Origin: Chloromonas sp. AAM2
Lineage: Eukaryota > Chlorophyta > Chlorophyceae > Chlamydomonadales > Chlamydomonadaceae
Reading direction: 5' to 3'
Assembly: GCA_004335635.1 (NCBI GenBank)
Contig: QAXH01005956.1
Coordinates: 1-64,000, forward strand
Length of the DNA stretch: 64,000 nucleotides
Shown here: positions 27,701 through 40,252 of the stretch, piece after piece
How the letters are laid out: every line of letters starts with the position of its first letter
Position numbering within the stretch: the first letter of the stretch is position 1
Position numbers and translations under genes: made by a program
The notes under the pieces: model-generated
The model's input: the letters and a program-made list of their open reading frames with translations, nothing else
Database searches by the model: none
Told to the model about the DNA's origin: nothing

Positions 27701-30700
27701 CACCTAGTGAGATCTTGACGACCTTGTCCCGGAAATCCAGCTCATCCTGTGTCTCACTCAAAATGTCCTGCACATCACACGCGTGGGGCAATCGTAACAA
27801 CAGACGCTCAGCTGCTGAAACTGCCCGTTCTCTTTAGCCCTTCAGTTGCACGTTGCCAGCCGCAAGGCCTTTGCGATTGGATCTGATCACGCCAGTCACA
27901 AACTATCAAAACGCCTCCAAGCCTCGCATGGCTGGTATCACCTGATGCCCGATTATCACTTAAAGCAGACTAAAGGCAGTACTAAAGAACAAACCCTGCC
28001 ATATGCCACCTTCCCCTTCTCTGAGTGACCTTTACTCAACTTTTTTCCCTGATTTACTATCCCTTCCAACCCCTTCCCTCCTCCAAGCCCCGCCGGCTCC
28101 CAGTGTTACCGGATCAAGGCCCAACCGGCTCGCACCTGCACCACGACCCTCTTCTCCCCTGCCGCCACCACCCTGACCCTGCCGTCCTCCAGCCCAACGT
28201 CCACCACACTTGCAAACACAACGCCGCCATTGCCGCCTGCCGCCGCCAGCTGTGTGCCGTCCGCAGTCCAACTGATGCTCAGGAGGGAGCCGGACTTGAG
28301 GTGGCTCTGAACACACGCAGAGAGACCAGCGCTCAGTCTCAAGTGGTATGCTGTGAGCGGCGCCACGGGCCAGCAGGCGACAGTTACATGGCGATGCGTG
28401 TTTGCACCTGCGTGCCTGCCTGCCGCTGCTACAAGACATGCACACACCCCTTCAGGGTGCGACTCAGTGACTTGAGCAGTTGCTTCCCCCCCTGTACTTT
28501 CCTTACCCCCTACCTGTTCTGTGCCCCTGTACTTTCCTCGCCCTGGACTCCATTCTGCCCCTGCAATCGATCCAACCTATTCTGCGCCCTTCAGACCCTC
28601 TTGCCTCCCCACTCGTACCTTGAGCAAGGGTGAAGACATGCTCATGTTCCACCTTGCAGAATGGCTTCATTTCCCCCCTGCAAGTACACCCTGGCATCAA
28701 CACACCCTTGCTCCTGCTCCCCACCTTTGAGTGCGCCCAGCCCATGGCGTCGCACAGCTGCAGCGCGTCAAAGCTGCCCACGGCAAAGCAGTCGCCGCTG
28801 GGGTTCCAGGCTACCGAGGTCACGGGCGTGTCGAAGGGGGCGGACTGGTACAGCAGACGACCGTAGCTGTCCCAAACCTGGGCGCGCACGCGACAACGCA
28901 TGTGCCGCTCAATCGCTAGCTCAACACCGCATTGTCACCAGTGTGCACACGGAAAGGTCTGATGAAAGAAGAGAGAGAACAAACGTCGGCTGCAAGTTTG
29001 AGCTTTTGAACCCTTCAAGGTAGACAAGCGCGGCTGACAATCACACTCTTGTCGATACTACTCCATGATATTATCACTATTCAAACTGCCAGGCAACCTT
29101 CCTTGCACTCTGCACCTCTCTGCATGCATCCTAAAAGCACATGGACATGCCTGGTGCCTGTGACCCATGCACACGTCTGACATGTGTACCTAATCCTGCC
29201 TGATGCAATCACACATGGGCTGCACAGACGTGACGCAAGTCATGACATGTCAACAGAAGGTCATCATGCATACCAATCTGCAATGGTGGTGCATGCCTGT
29301 ACAGCCCAGCTGCCTCACTGCACCCACCTTGTATTTGCAGTCCTCCCCCCCAGACACAATCATATGGTTGATGGCCGACCAGTCCACCCTCAACACCACC
29401 CCCTCATGCGCCCTCCAGGAGTGCTGCTTGGCGCTGCTCTGGATGCTCTTGATCACGATGTTGCTGCCGCTGCTGAAGCACAGCTGGTCCGAGTCCGCAG
29501 CCCACATGACGCAGTACACGGGCGCATCGTACTGCGCCAATGTACTGCGCAGCATGCCGGTACGGGACCAGATCTTCACGGAACCGTCCTCGCCAGCTGT
29601 GGCAAGGGCAGTGCCTGTACAGGAAGCAAGAGTGACGATTACAGGGCAGTTGAGCTGCTACTTGACTGGTGGTGGTGCTACAAACGAAAAGGTTGCAACT
29701 GTTACAACTTTGCCGTCAGTCAAGGCTGCTTGGTTGTTTAAGGCAGCAATTCAAGGTGCGCACATGGCAGCCTGGACTGTTGCCTGCTGCAGCACTATCA
29801 GCGTCTTTGCATGACGTGACAAAAGCATATGTGTGTGTACCTAGCCAAGCCCCAAGTAAGGTGCATGACGTCACCACAACAAAACCCACCAGGCATGATA
29901 CCACAGTACGTGAGAGGAGCTCCCAATCCCAATGATTCACTTGATGGAAGTCCTGACCCAGCCCCCAGCAGCCTCCCCTGCACCATTCTCACGCACCATC
30001 GTAGCTCCATCTGAGACCTATGCATGCGCCGGTGTGTGCATCCACGCTCTTCTCCACTCGCCCTGTGCGGCTGATGATCTTGAAGCTGCCTGCACACACG
30101 ACCAGGGCAGGCAAGGATCATCACTCAGAACTGGCCCAGGGCTGTGCTCATGCTAGACGAGCTCCATACGAGCATTTTGCTGAGGATGAAGGGTGACCAG
30201 TAGGTAGCCATTGGTTTTCATTCTGCCGTGCTGAGCAGCCCTCCTGAACTCCTTCCTGCACTGGACCTTTTGGCGTGATGCCTCGTTTCTGTGCCTATCT
30301 GCCCACTCAGGTGCGCAGCCCACATAATGTGCTTGCCTGCTTGCTCGGTGATGTTGCATGGGCTTGTGGTATGCCAGCTCACTGCCATTGTATCACATGG
30401 CCCGTTCTCTGACTGGCTGTCACTCACCATTAGTGCACCCCACTGCAAACACGTCCGTTCCTCCGGCCTGGTTCTTCTTGCTGCTCAGCGGGTACCAGTG
30501 CATGTCAGTGAAGTAAGTGTCAAGCTGACAAACCTGCAGTGACCACAGAAGGCAACATGCCACCATCCATCTGAAACGATGTGTCACTATGCGACAGGCC
30601 ATGCAGTTCACCCCAAGCACCTTTGAGGCCATCATGCAACCAGGCCTTACATGCAATAAGGGCATGCAAGCAAGATGGGCATGTTTCAACGTCAATGTGC

Positions 30701-31054
30701 TCGAGCATGGTTGGATGACAGAGCACGTAGGCAACGGGCAGGTTCCAGACTTCAGCAATCAGTGCAGAGCATGTGCGGCTCAGCATTGCTAGAGCTGTCC
30801 ATGCCTACACACCCTCATGTGAGTCAGCTCTGTGCAGCAGCATGCATGGGGTCCACCACACCAGCAATGAGAACAGTATGCCATTACATGTTTATGCATG
30901 GGCTCACCTTGCCCTCAGGTTCGCCTGCTGTGCTCCATTTCTGAATAGTCTGGTCATCGCTGCATGTGAAAAGCTCGTTCCATACGGACCAACCGCAGCC
31001 ACTGGCGAGATCAGTATGCACAGGAGACGACGACTGCTTGACCTCAAGCCGCAT
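22958..31054 (-). CDS. IFT80: Intraflagellar transport protein 80 (IFT80)
   Basis: WD-repeat subunit of the IFT-B complex that carries cargo along ciliary microtubules; needed to build flagella. Sixteen exons: 30908-31054, 30428-30533, 29997-30089, 29328-29614, 28725-28877, 28136-28306, 27704-27767, 27230-27350, 26779-26861, 26256-26440, 25616-25780, 25278-25437, 24818-24951, 24157-24363, 23598-23716, 22958-23108; all phases agree, 781 aa, close to the family length of about 770. Start ATG at 31054 ([11 protein letters not shown]). Seen in order: [116 protein letters not shown], then the helical solenoid with [22 protein letters not shown] and [11 protein letters not shown]. These line up along their whole length with animal IFT80. 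The donor of exon 24818-24951 is triplicated within a (TG)n array. Divergent from the RavA-like gene, 1.1 kb apart. Confidence 0.96.
24692..24838. repeat. Triplicated exon end plus 5' splice site within (TG)n array (IFT80)
   Basis: Three copies of a block ctctcaccttgatgaacc(t/c)gcacag start at about 24692, 24761 and 24811, separated by (TG)20 and (TG)12 tracts. Read on the minus strand each encodes LC(R/G)(F/L)IK followed by a consensus donor; the rightmost copy is the true end of exon 24818-24951. Confidence 0.93.
26056..26250 (-). repeat. Polypurine tract at the start of an IFT80 intron
   Basis: Almost pure C/T on the plus strand (purine on the transcribed sense strand), directly after the donor of exon 26256-26440. 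A similar C/T-rich stretch lies at 28040-28130 after the donor of exon 28136-28306. Confidence 0.7.
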
Positions 31055-32187
31055 CCTACTTCTCGACGCGCCTTACTACTTATTGTCGTCCAAACATGCA
31101 GAACAGTTCAAAAGCAGTGACGGTGTTCAGCGGTACTTTGTTAGCTCTTCTTATTAGCAGCGTAGTTCAGAAGGTTCATGGCAGCTGAGAATGCCGCGCC
31201 CCATCATACATTGTTCGCGCATTTGCCTTCGGTCTTGCCACGGAATTCGCGAGTTCTATCACAACGCATTGATTTCAACGCATCGATTGCACCGCGCGTC
31301 GTGGTACGTTTTTCGGTTAGGGTTTTTGAACGGCCTTCCAGCCTGAGCCTCTCCGTGGAGCTTCATGATTGAGTATTTCCGTCCTTGCTGGTTCACAGTG
31401 CATCTTTTTGTGTGCTTGTGCTTTGCGTCGCCTGCTTGTCAGCTGCTGCAGCTAGTCACATTGACGAACGGTGCACGTAGTGGTTCACAACCACTGGCCA
31501 GTCGAAGTAGGCGTGGTTTGTATCCCGGGGCTGCAGGTCAAATGGCTTGACTGCCTGATTCGGATGGTGTCTTGCTTGGTTACTTGATACATTGTAAAGA
31601 TCAGGCGTCAGGTGGCCATGAAATCCTGTATGGCCCGCCACCTGTTGCAGCTGTCACCTCCACGCAGGTAGCCTAGTTCTGTGGCATGGGATGATTGAGG
31701 ACTTGGCAAGAGTATGTATATAGTACCCTGATGTACTTTTCATGACGAAGCGGCATGACTCTGCGCTTTCCTGCATGTCTGTGGGCCATGCTGCGTGTGC
31801 GTGTGTGTGTACAAAGAGTCTGTGTGTGTGGCACACGAAGACTTTCAATTGACTCATAACTCAATAGGCTCACGTTTTTTGAACAAGTTTGTTTTTTCAT
31901 GTCAAGGGCACTCCATGGTCTCATTTTGGCATGGCAAGACGCTCTGGAGTTATATATCGTTCCGAGTGGTATCAAGCCCACTTTACATTTTGATGATCGC
32001 GTGTAGTGCGTCAGCCTGTGAAAATCACTGATTCCATCAATCACAGAGTGTGACCGACCGTGGTGAAGGCAGATGAACAGATGCCAGCCCGTGTAGCACG
32101 CATTGCCACTTACCGACGCATTCGGTAAGCCATCCGACCTTCCTTTTTGCAAGAGCTACGAGACCTTTCTGCGGCTCTTTTCCGAAA
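31055..32187. promoter_or_regulatory. Divergent intergenic region between IFT80 and RavA-like gene
   Basis: Holds both 5' UTRs and promoters. A 64-codon ORF at 31178-31372 (+, MAAENAAPHHTLF) has no recognisable features and is not called a gene. A short (TG)n lies near 31796-31812. No defined promoter motif could be assigned. Confidence 0.5.
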
Positions 32188-35100
32188 ATGAACACGATGC
32201 AGATGGGCAGCGGACAGGCCTTCAAGAATCGCATGTCCCAGACGCCACGATCGACGATTGCAAGTGCTGCTCCGATAGTCTGCAGCCCAGCATTGCCGCG
32301 TGCTTTGGCTGCCGGGAGGGCTGCACCTGTTGCTGTTTCGCAACATTTGCTCCGCAGCACATCGGCCGCCCCACGCAGGATCACCTGCCAAGCCGTGCGC
32401 TCAGATACAGCCACTGAGGGAGGCCTAGATACCGCCGCTATTCAGGCCATTGCGGATATCAGCAGGCAGGTTGAGGATGGGCTAAAGGCTGGTGTTGAGG
32501 CAAATCTTGCGGCTGGCCGTGAAGCTGTTCCTGCGCCCTCGTCAGAGCTGCGGACTCGCCTGCTGAACTCTATCAGCGTTGTCTCCAAGGGCCTGCTTGA
32601 GCGCGAGGTGGAGGTGGGTTACGTTTCGCAATCTTTGACAAAACCCTGCACATCTGCCGACACTCTGGCACCCTAATTCCGACACGGCCTAGGTGCATGC
32701 ATGCATGAACCTTCTGCATGTAACTGTCATGCAGGTGCGCCTGATGATGTTGGCTGCCTTGTGCGGCGAGCACCTACTGCTTCTGGGCCCACCAGGTGTG
32801 AACACAAGCCTTGCTTGCCCCAGCAAGGTTTGAATACATTCAATTACTCATCACACCCTGGCACATGCGTTTGCGCCTTGTGTTCAGGCACTGCTAAGTC
32901 AGAGCTGTCTCGCCGCCTGAATAAGGTTGTGGGTGGATCATACTTTGAGCGCCTGCTCACACGCTTCAGTGTACCTGAGGAGCTGTTCGGCCCACTCTCC
33001 ATGCGTGGCCTGGAGAATGACGAATACGTGCGACAAATTGATGGCTACCTGCCCACAGCAGAGGTGCGCATGGCAGTACAAAGAACCACCAAGCTTGAAA
33101 GCGTGCGATCTGAGCGTACATGTCGCCTCAGGTGCAACGCTATTTGGCACAGGCTTGCAAACCATAGCGACTGTGACACATATAGCCACTGACCAAACAC
33201 GTGCACAACACATGCTAGCTGCCATTGCTGTTGCACATCTCATTGGGCGTTTGTCAAGAGGGCTGCACTGCCTGGAGAAGCCAGACATCATAACTTACAG
33301 ATGCAAGGAGGCCTGAAGGAAGCGTTCTGCACTGTGGTGAGCCCTTTTTGCATTGGCTCTAAACCAGGCATTAGCCTGCATCTCTTCTGGTCACAGGTTG
33401 CCTTCATTGACGAGATCTTCAAGGCCAACAGCGCTATCCTGAACGCCCTGCTCACACTGCTGAACGAGCGCCTGTTTGACAACGGCAACCAGCGCTTGGA
33501 CGCACCGCTGCTGACCCTGGCAAGTCCAGCTTGCTTTTGCTGCCCAGTTTGCTTCAAATCGATGCTTTGCTAGCCATCATGTCTGCTCCTGCACCACTTG
33601 TCAAGTCAGGGCCAGTGCTGGCGACGCTTGACCTGTGAGCCTGCTCAGAGCCAACATGTACATCATCCATGTTTGAACCACATGCAGAAAACAATAAACC
33701 ACGTGTTTCGTTTGGCCTGTGAAACGCACAACTTGCTTGGCCAAGCCTGACGTTTTACTGCAACCTGTCTGTGGGCGCTGTGTGTGTGTGTTTTAGGTGG
33801 GCGCCTCCAACGAGCTGCCAGAGAGCGAGGAGCTGGACGCGCTGTACGATCGCTTCCTGGTTCGCCGCACCGTATCCCGTGTGTCCAACGGCAACCTGCA
33901 CATCCTGGCACGCCTGGCAGCGGGCCGCGACGCACAAGGGGCTGCGGGGGCCAGCACACCTGCGGCTGCAGAGGCTGGGGAGGGTCTCAAGCTGGATGAC
34001 TTCCGTCAAACGGCGGCGGCTGCCTACGAGGCTGTTGACGTGCCTGACTCGGTGATCGACTTGCTGGTGGAGTTGCGCAACTGGCTGCAGGTGGGGCCAA
34101 AGGGTGGGCTGGGCTGGGAATGCTCAGGGCATGTCATACAGGCTACCAGAAGACGTCCAAGAGGATGTCTCAAGGAGCATGAATGGAGGAACAGTTCACA
34201 AGTGTGGCATGCTTGTCCTGCACCCCGTGCTTACTCGTGGCCATCTATGGTAATCTCACAATTCAATCCGATGGCAGTGTATGGAGTACTGAAGCTTGTC
34301 TGCCGCATCTTGCCGCTGCCTGTGCTCAGGACAAGTGCGAGCCGCCAGTGACTGTCAGCGACCGCCGCTTCATGAAGTCGATCCAGATGCTCCAGGTGGT
34401 GGCGCATGGGGACGGGCGGGAAGAGGTCAACGAGTACGACTGCCTGCTGCTGGAGCACGTGTTCGGCAACAGGCCAGATGACGCCCAGAAGGTAACGCGT
34501 CACACCAAACAGAACATCGCAAGTTTTGCATCCATATGCAGCTTGCTTGCAGCTTGGTCTTGCAAAGCAAACCTTGCCGCTGGGTGCACACTCACTAGTA
34601 TCCTCAACGTCGTCTTCAGCCTAGTCAGTCAATGTTTGTTGCTTTTTCAAATGGACGCAGGTGCGCAGCCGCATCTTGGAATTGATTGCCAGCGATCCCG
34701 GTGCGCAGCAGGCGGAGCTGGTCATGCTTGGATTGTTTGGCCGTGCTGTGCGGCTGATCACCGCTGCGGGCGGCAGCTCCAGCGGGTCCCCCGAGCTGCA
34801 TGAGGCGGCGCAGGAGGCGGAAGCACTGGTGTCGCTGCTACAGGCGCGTTTATTGTCTTGTTACATCCGTGTCGATGCGTGCAATGTGCTTAAGGATAAG
34901 TTCTGCAACTCAGGGACAAATGAAAAGTTTATTAGCCATTTAATGACACAAGCCAGCTTCAAGTCTGCAGGCGTATTCCTTATTCTGCTATGACACTCTT
35001 CTCCTCACGCTGCTGCAGGCGCGGCATGCACAGCTAAGCATCAGCCTGGACAACCCGGATGGCGGCTTCCCAGAGCTGCGCACGTCGGTGTGGCAGGCGC

Positions 35101-35857
35101 CGGCCACGGCACAGGGAGCGGTGCAGACCCTTGTGCCACAGATGACAGAGAACCGCAAGAAGGTGGGTGCGTGTTCAAGATGGAGGAAAGGCTGATCTGC
35201 AGAAGAGGGACGAACGCTGTGTGATGCACAGGAGGCCTGTATGCGGCAATTGGTTTGATGCAAAATTTGTTCCCCTGGCCAGACTTTGCTCCTGCACTGC
35301 ATGAGCGGACGTCACAGTAGTCAGGCCAGGCCGTGCTGGTATCACACAAACTGAGCAGATGGAGTTTCACAAACGGCCAAAAGCAGACAAGTGACAGATG
35401 ACACCATGTCAAGCACACAAGCAAAGACTGCGTGCTTGGCCAACGTTGTATCTTTGGAAGCTGCATCATACACTTGCGCGTCATTTGCTCTGGGAGCGCT
35501 TTTCAATGCTGTGATACCAAAGACCTCCTGCCTTCCTGACATGCCTGTGCATCACAATGAGGGAATATGACAATCTGCGCCCACACATGTGGGTGACATG
35601 AGAGGTACGTAGCAGGTCTGGATACTGTTTTGCATCGTGTTTGAGGCACCTGCTCTGAAGCTGGGCTATGGTGTTGTTGTTCCTCACAGGTAGAGGAACT
35701 GTGGAAGGAGGCGCTGACGCTGTCCTGCTGCGTGTCAAAGGCCACCCGCGGAACAGTGGCCGTGGGCATGCTGGAGAAGCTGCTGCCCAAGCGGGCAAAG
35801 CAGTATGCAAAGGGTATCTCAGCACAGGCTAGCGCGGTGCCAGCAGGTGCAAAGTGA
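32188..35857 (+). CDS. RavA/MoxR-type AAA+ ATPase, probably organelle-targeted
   Basis: MoxR-family AAA+ ATPases are chaperone-like remodelling enzymes; bacterial RavA works with ViaA. Nine exons: 32188-32613, 32735-32795, 32888-33063, 33397-33519, 33797-34090, 34330-34491, 34661-34843, 35019-35162, 35690-35857 (TGA); 578 aa in frame. The first about 75 residues are Ala/Ser/Arg-rich with few acids, like a chloroplast or mitochondrial transit peptide, and RavA homology begins after them. Motifs: Walker A GPPGTAKSEL (split by an intron after GPPG), [23 protein letters not shown], Walker [20 protein letters not shown], sensor 1 [20 protein letters not shown] with the arginine-finger region FLVRR, and sensor 2 region [13 protein letters not shown]. 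These match E. coli RavA closely over the AAA+ module. The C-terminal part ([12 protein letters not shown]) is shorter than in RavA. Introns after 33519 (GCAAGT) and 34843 (GCGCGT) appear to use GC donors. A bacterial or plastid ancestral origin is an inference. Confidence 0.9.
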
Positions 35858-37381
35858 GCACCGGGCAAGACTCATGCCAACACCCCTATTCAAATGCCGT
35901 GATGAACTTGAATTATTGGTCAGCGAGAGGATGCCAGTATGAAATCGTATCCAGCACTGTCCGGTGTGCGGAGGTGTCATGATTCAAGGTTCACCAATGA
36001 CAGTGCCTTGTTGTTCTAACTGCCTTTGAATGCCAGCCAATATGTTTGAGGGTGCTCCTGGACGCTCTACCACTGAATCATGCTGGAGGAGGAAAGGGTG
36101 TTCATATTGCAGTTCTATATAATGATGATTGCTCCCAGGTGCAACGGCTGGCCAGCGTCGATGGTTCGGGCCCCAGTATATTGTATACTGTTTGGAAAGC
36201 GTCACGGTGCATGGACGTGCCACACTCTGTGCATCACCGCCTAGTGTGCTGCCCTGTCTGCCCGGCACGAATGCTACATGCATAGCTTTTCTTATAACGT
36301 TTTGTTTACAGTAAGCACTGCCGGTCGGGTGTTTAATGCTGCAGTTCCTCAACTGCATGTTGTGTACATGCTGCTGTTAGTACAACTCCCAACAACGCGA
36401 CCATTTGTTTGCTTTCCCGGAATCAGCTCAACACGAGCGTTGTTTGTTTTCGAGGACTTCTTTGCAAGAGCTTGCAATATCTTTCCTTTTTCATGTATGG
36501 TGTTCATGCAGTGTGGTTGGCAACGTTTAAATCTCATGCCAATGATCCAGGTTTCTGTTAGTGTTGACCGATTTTAGAACTGTATGCTGTTCGTGTCAAG
36601 TAATGTAAGAGGCTCAAGAGCCTGATTTTCATGTTTGAACTCGCTCTGCTCATCTGCATGAACTGCCATGGTGCGGGAACGTGGTGATGGTGCATCCCCT
36701 GCATGCGTCCAGTCAAGATAAGACGGTGAGTAACCAAGAGCTTTTACGTGCGTGTGCATCAGGAAGCCTAACTTTCCGGCCAGCCTGGGTTGCATCAGAT
36801 GCTTAGCGACTCTGTCTTCATCCTACCTTTGGGTGAGATTACAAGGAAAGACAGAGTCTGCACCTCGTGTCGCACTCGTGAAAGGGATTTCCTGGTAGTG
36901 GTCGATGTTCCGCACGAATGACATGGGCAAGAGACAAGTTGCATGGAATGGGTCGTGCACACTCAAATGATGACGTGGGTATCAAGGGTATCATTTGAGG
37001 GGAGGGGTTCCAGCCCGTCCAACCTACAAGTGAAGGGGATTGCTGACAGCCCGTCACATGGGTTAGCGAGAGCAAACGCTTGCAACAGTCGTGTGCATCT
37101 GTTACCTCAAAAATATTGGAGGTCAACAACCTCCGTGAACTGTCTACTGAACCAGTACCTCTTGAAAGACATGGGCCGCAAACTGTTGTCATCTTGGTGG
37201 ATGGGGGTCAACAACCTATGCAAACTCAAAGCCTTCAGAAGCAGTACGCGACGAAAGAGTCCCAGTGTCACTAACCATGAGATTCAAGCCACACAAAAAC
37301 CTTGAACGCCGATGTCACAGGCTTTGCAGTGTCGTTCTGCATTCAAATGTCCATCAGCGTGGTCGGCCAGTCTCAGCTCAA
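35858..37381. other. Convergent spacer (3' ends of RavA-like gene and unknown gene)
   Basis: Contains a reverse copy of repeat family A (36999-37050) and otherwise no supported gene. TGTAA-type poly(A) elements occur at about 36604 (+) and, on the minus strand, near 36839-36843, but their use is unproven. Confidence 0.5.
36999..37050 (-). repeat. Dispersed repeat family A, copy 3 (reverse)
   Basis: Reverse complement reads gcaatccccttcacttgtag then gttggacgggctggaacccc, matching the family core. Confidence 0.85.
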
Positions 37382-40211
37382 TCACGGCTCTTGGGTCGCC
37401 TGGAGCGCATCAGACAGCAGCAATGCCTCGTCAGGCGTGAGGCCAACTGCAGGCGGAGCGGGCTGATTGACACCGGCACCAGATGCGGCCCCTGCGACAA
37501 CACCCCCTTGCTTGGGCTGCAGCATGCTTGACCCCGAGCCGATCCTGCTGCCTGGCTTGCTCGGGGCCGCTGGCGGCTTTGCAGATGGCGGTCGACTGTT
37601 CTCACGAGCGCTGGCAGTTCCTGATCCAGGCTTGCTACCAACACCGCTCTTGGGAGGAGTCACTGACTTTGCCTTTGCTCCAATTCCAATCGTATCCAAC
37701 CCTGGTGCAGCGGCCTCGGCCAAGCATGCTTGGGCCTCTGCTAACAACTGCTGTGTAACCGCCTCTGCGCTAGCGTACGCCTCCGACAGCTGCTTCAGTG
37801 TGCGCAAGTCTTCACTGCTCACATGTGATGCACGTGTCGCTCCGCTGTTCCCACTGGCCGCTGGGGCCCCGTCTTCCGCACCACCTTGCAATCGCATCCC
37901 GGCCATTTTGCTCATTGGCACAGCACGTGTTGCAGATGTGGGCCTGCGACCTGGGGCATATGGCTCCCCTGGATGCACTGATCGCTCTGCTACTGAAGGC
38001 GAAGGATCTGTGGACTTGGAGGGTCGTGTATCAAAGACACTTTTGCGCATGCCCGCACCGTGCCCTACAGCCAAAGCTGCAGTTGCACTAGAAGCGGCCT
38101 GCACGGGTCTCGCTGGACCTCCGGGCGATGCGAGGTATGCCGTGGTGTGTTTGACACATGTGGAGCTCGGGCTAGCAACACCACCTGGCAACGGTCCACT
38201 TGCAGATGCCAAAGGCAACGGGCCACTTTGTTGAGCCTGCCGTTGTGAGGCACCCCGTGGCTGCCCCTGCTTCTGTTGATGTGTCATCTGGGGTAAACCA
38301 CGGGTGTTAGGCACCATGGTTGCACTCCCACTCCGGCCACCCGTGGACTTCGGTGAGCACGCTGCAGCGGCTGCAGCTAACGCTGCTTTAGGTATCAACG
38401 CGGAAGGGATCTGTGTCCCTGGTTCGTAAAGCAGATCTGGGTTGGAGGGGGGTGGAGGAGGCGGTCCCTTGTTAATCATCAGTTTGAGGGCACCGCTGGT
38501 GGTAGAGACAGGCGGTTTGGCTCGTGCTGCTGCCGCTGCCGCTGCTGCCTTATCTGCTGCCGCGGTTCCGTTTACCACTTGGCACAGGACTGCGGAGTCG
38601 GCCAGGGCTGAGCGGGGCCGTGCAATGGTGCGGGATAGGTCCTTCAGGGCCGCAGCAGTGATGCTACCAGCAGCCTCTCGGCACACAGGGGCGGTCTTCA
38701 GAAGAAATGTGGGCTGCGGACAGAAGGCAGACATCCATGCACAACCAGGTGAGTGTTGTTGAAGGGCGGCTCTTGGGCATGGCTTTCACAAGTACTAGCT
38801 GTGACCAGTCTACCAGCAAGCACTGGACATCCTCCCTTCTTACATGCACATTTGTGGATTGGAGGACGCCTTGAACTAGGCTGTACCTGACTGTGTGCCA
38901 CCTTGCTTACCTGCGCCCGCATACGCAAGTAGTACTCCCTGGTGATGTTGGGGTTAGCTCTGCGAATGGCCGGCGGTATGTTGTCCAGCGCCTGGAGCCT
39001 GTCGCTTTCCTCCTGGAGCTCTGAGACCTCTTTGAACCATTCGCTGATCAGCAGCTTGTAACTGACGTCACACCGGTCACTCCCAGGGTGCGTTTTCCCC
39101 GTCACGACGCACATGAAGGGGGTTGGATCATCAGGTATACGGGTGTCCTCTTGATGGTCCAACACGTCCTAGAATGGGAAGACACACGGGTAAGCAATGA
39201 TGTCGTCATGCAGGCCAAAGACCGCAAGTGAGCAAATCAGGTTGCCAGCCCGACCTGCCCACTGCCCACTGTCATGCATCAACTCCAAGCATCACCAGCG
39301 CGGCATGACATGCAAATAGTAGGGCGAATGTGACACGGCATGGCGAAAACGGCTTGAGCACCAGCTTCGTCACAGGCTTTGCCACATGACTGACCTTCCG
39401 CTTGTACTTGATGGGGTTCGGTGTGCGATCAACTGAAGCAGCGCTGCGGTCCAGGCGCAGAGAGTTGCAAAGCGTCAACCAAATCCTGCAGGCAATACAT
39501 GACTTGCTTGATATAGATTGTTATGGCGTTGGTGCCAGGCGGAAGACGCCTTACTTCATATGTTTGTTGTAGTCGTGTGTAATACATGGAACGACACATC
39601 ACGTGTCGCCTTGCAATAAATGCTGAATCACGTATACCCATCAACGCCCTCCTGGTCTCCCGTCCCATGCTCCATCCGCTGCTGTTCCGCACCTGTTGTG
39701 TGTATCGACTTTGAATAAAAGCTGCATTCGCGCCACAGAGATTCTCCCTGCGCTGGTCTCCGCCAAGTGCCTGACTATCGACTCGCACGCGGTAGTGAGT
39801 CGCTGCACCAACACGCTGCCCGCCGGAAGCGGCTGGTGCGTGGACAGCCAGAAGGTGTTTGAATCAAACGAGGCCATGCGATCTGTCAGCGGCTGACGGT
39901 CGTCGTTTAGCATGAAGTTGCTGCATCGCCGCTCGCATACGCATGCCGTAGGGCTCCAGATAGCCCTGAAAAGAGCCAGAACAGTGCAGGTCTGTCGCAG
40001 CGTAGTGGTTTTGCAAGGCCAGATAAACTGAGTCTGTCCAAAGTCAGAACGCCCAAATCACGCAAATTTCTGCTTGTTCAAGGCCAGAACGTCCGACCCG
40101 CAGGAGCCACTGTGTACAAGCCCTGGTATCTACGTTGTGTGCAATGTTGGCCCTGAACGGTACTGCAGGCCAGGCCAACGCCTTTTGCCACAGCTCAAGC
40201 TGTCAGTACCC

Positions 40212-40252
<41 letters not shown>

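Noticed and set aside
31178..31372. 64-codon ORF between IFT80 and RavA-like genes
   Set aside because: Short, no homology, lies where both 5' UTRs are expected.
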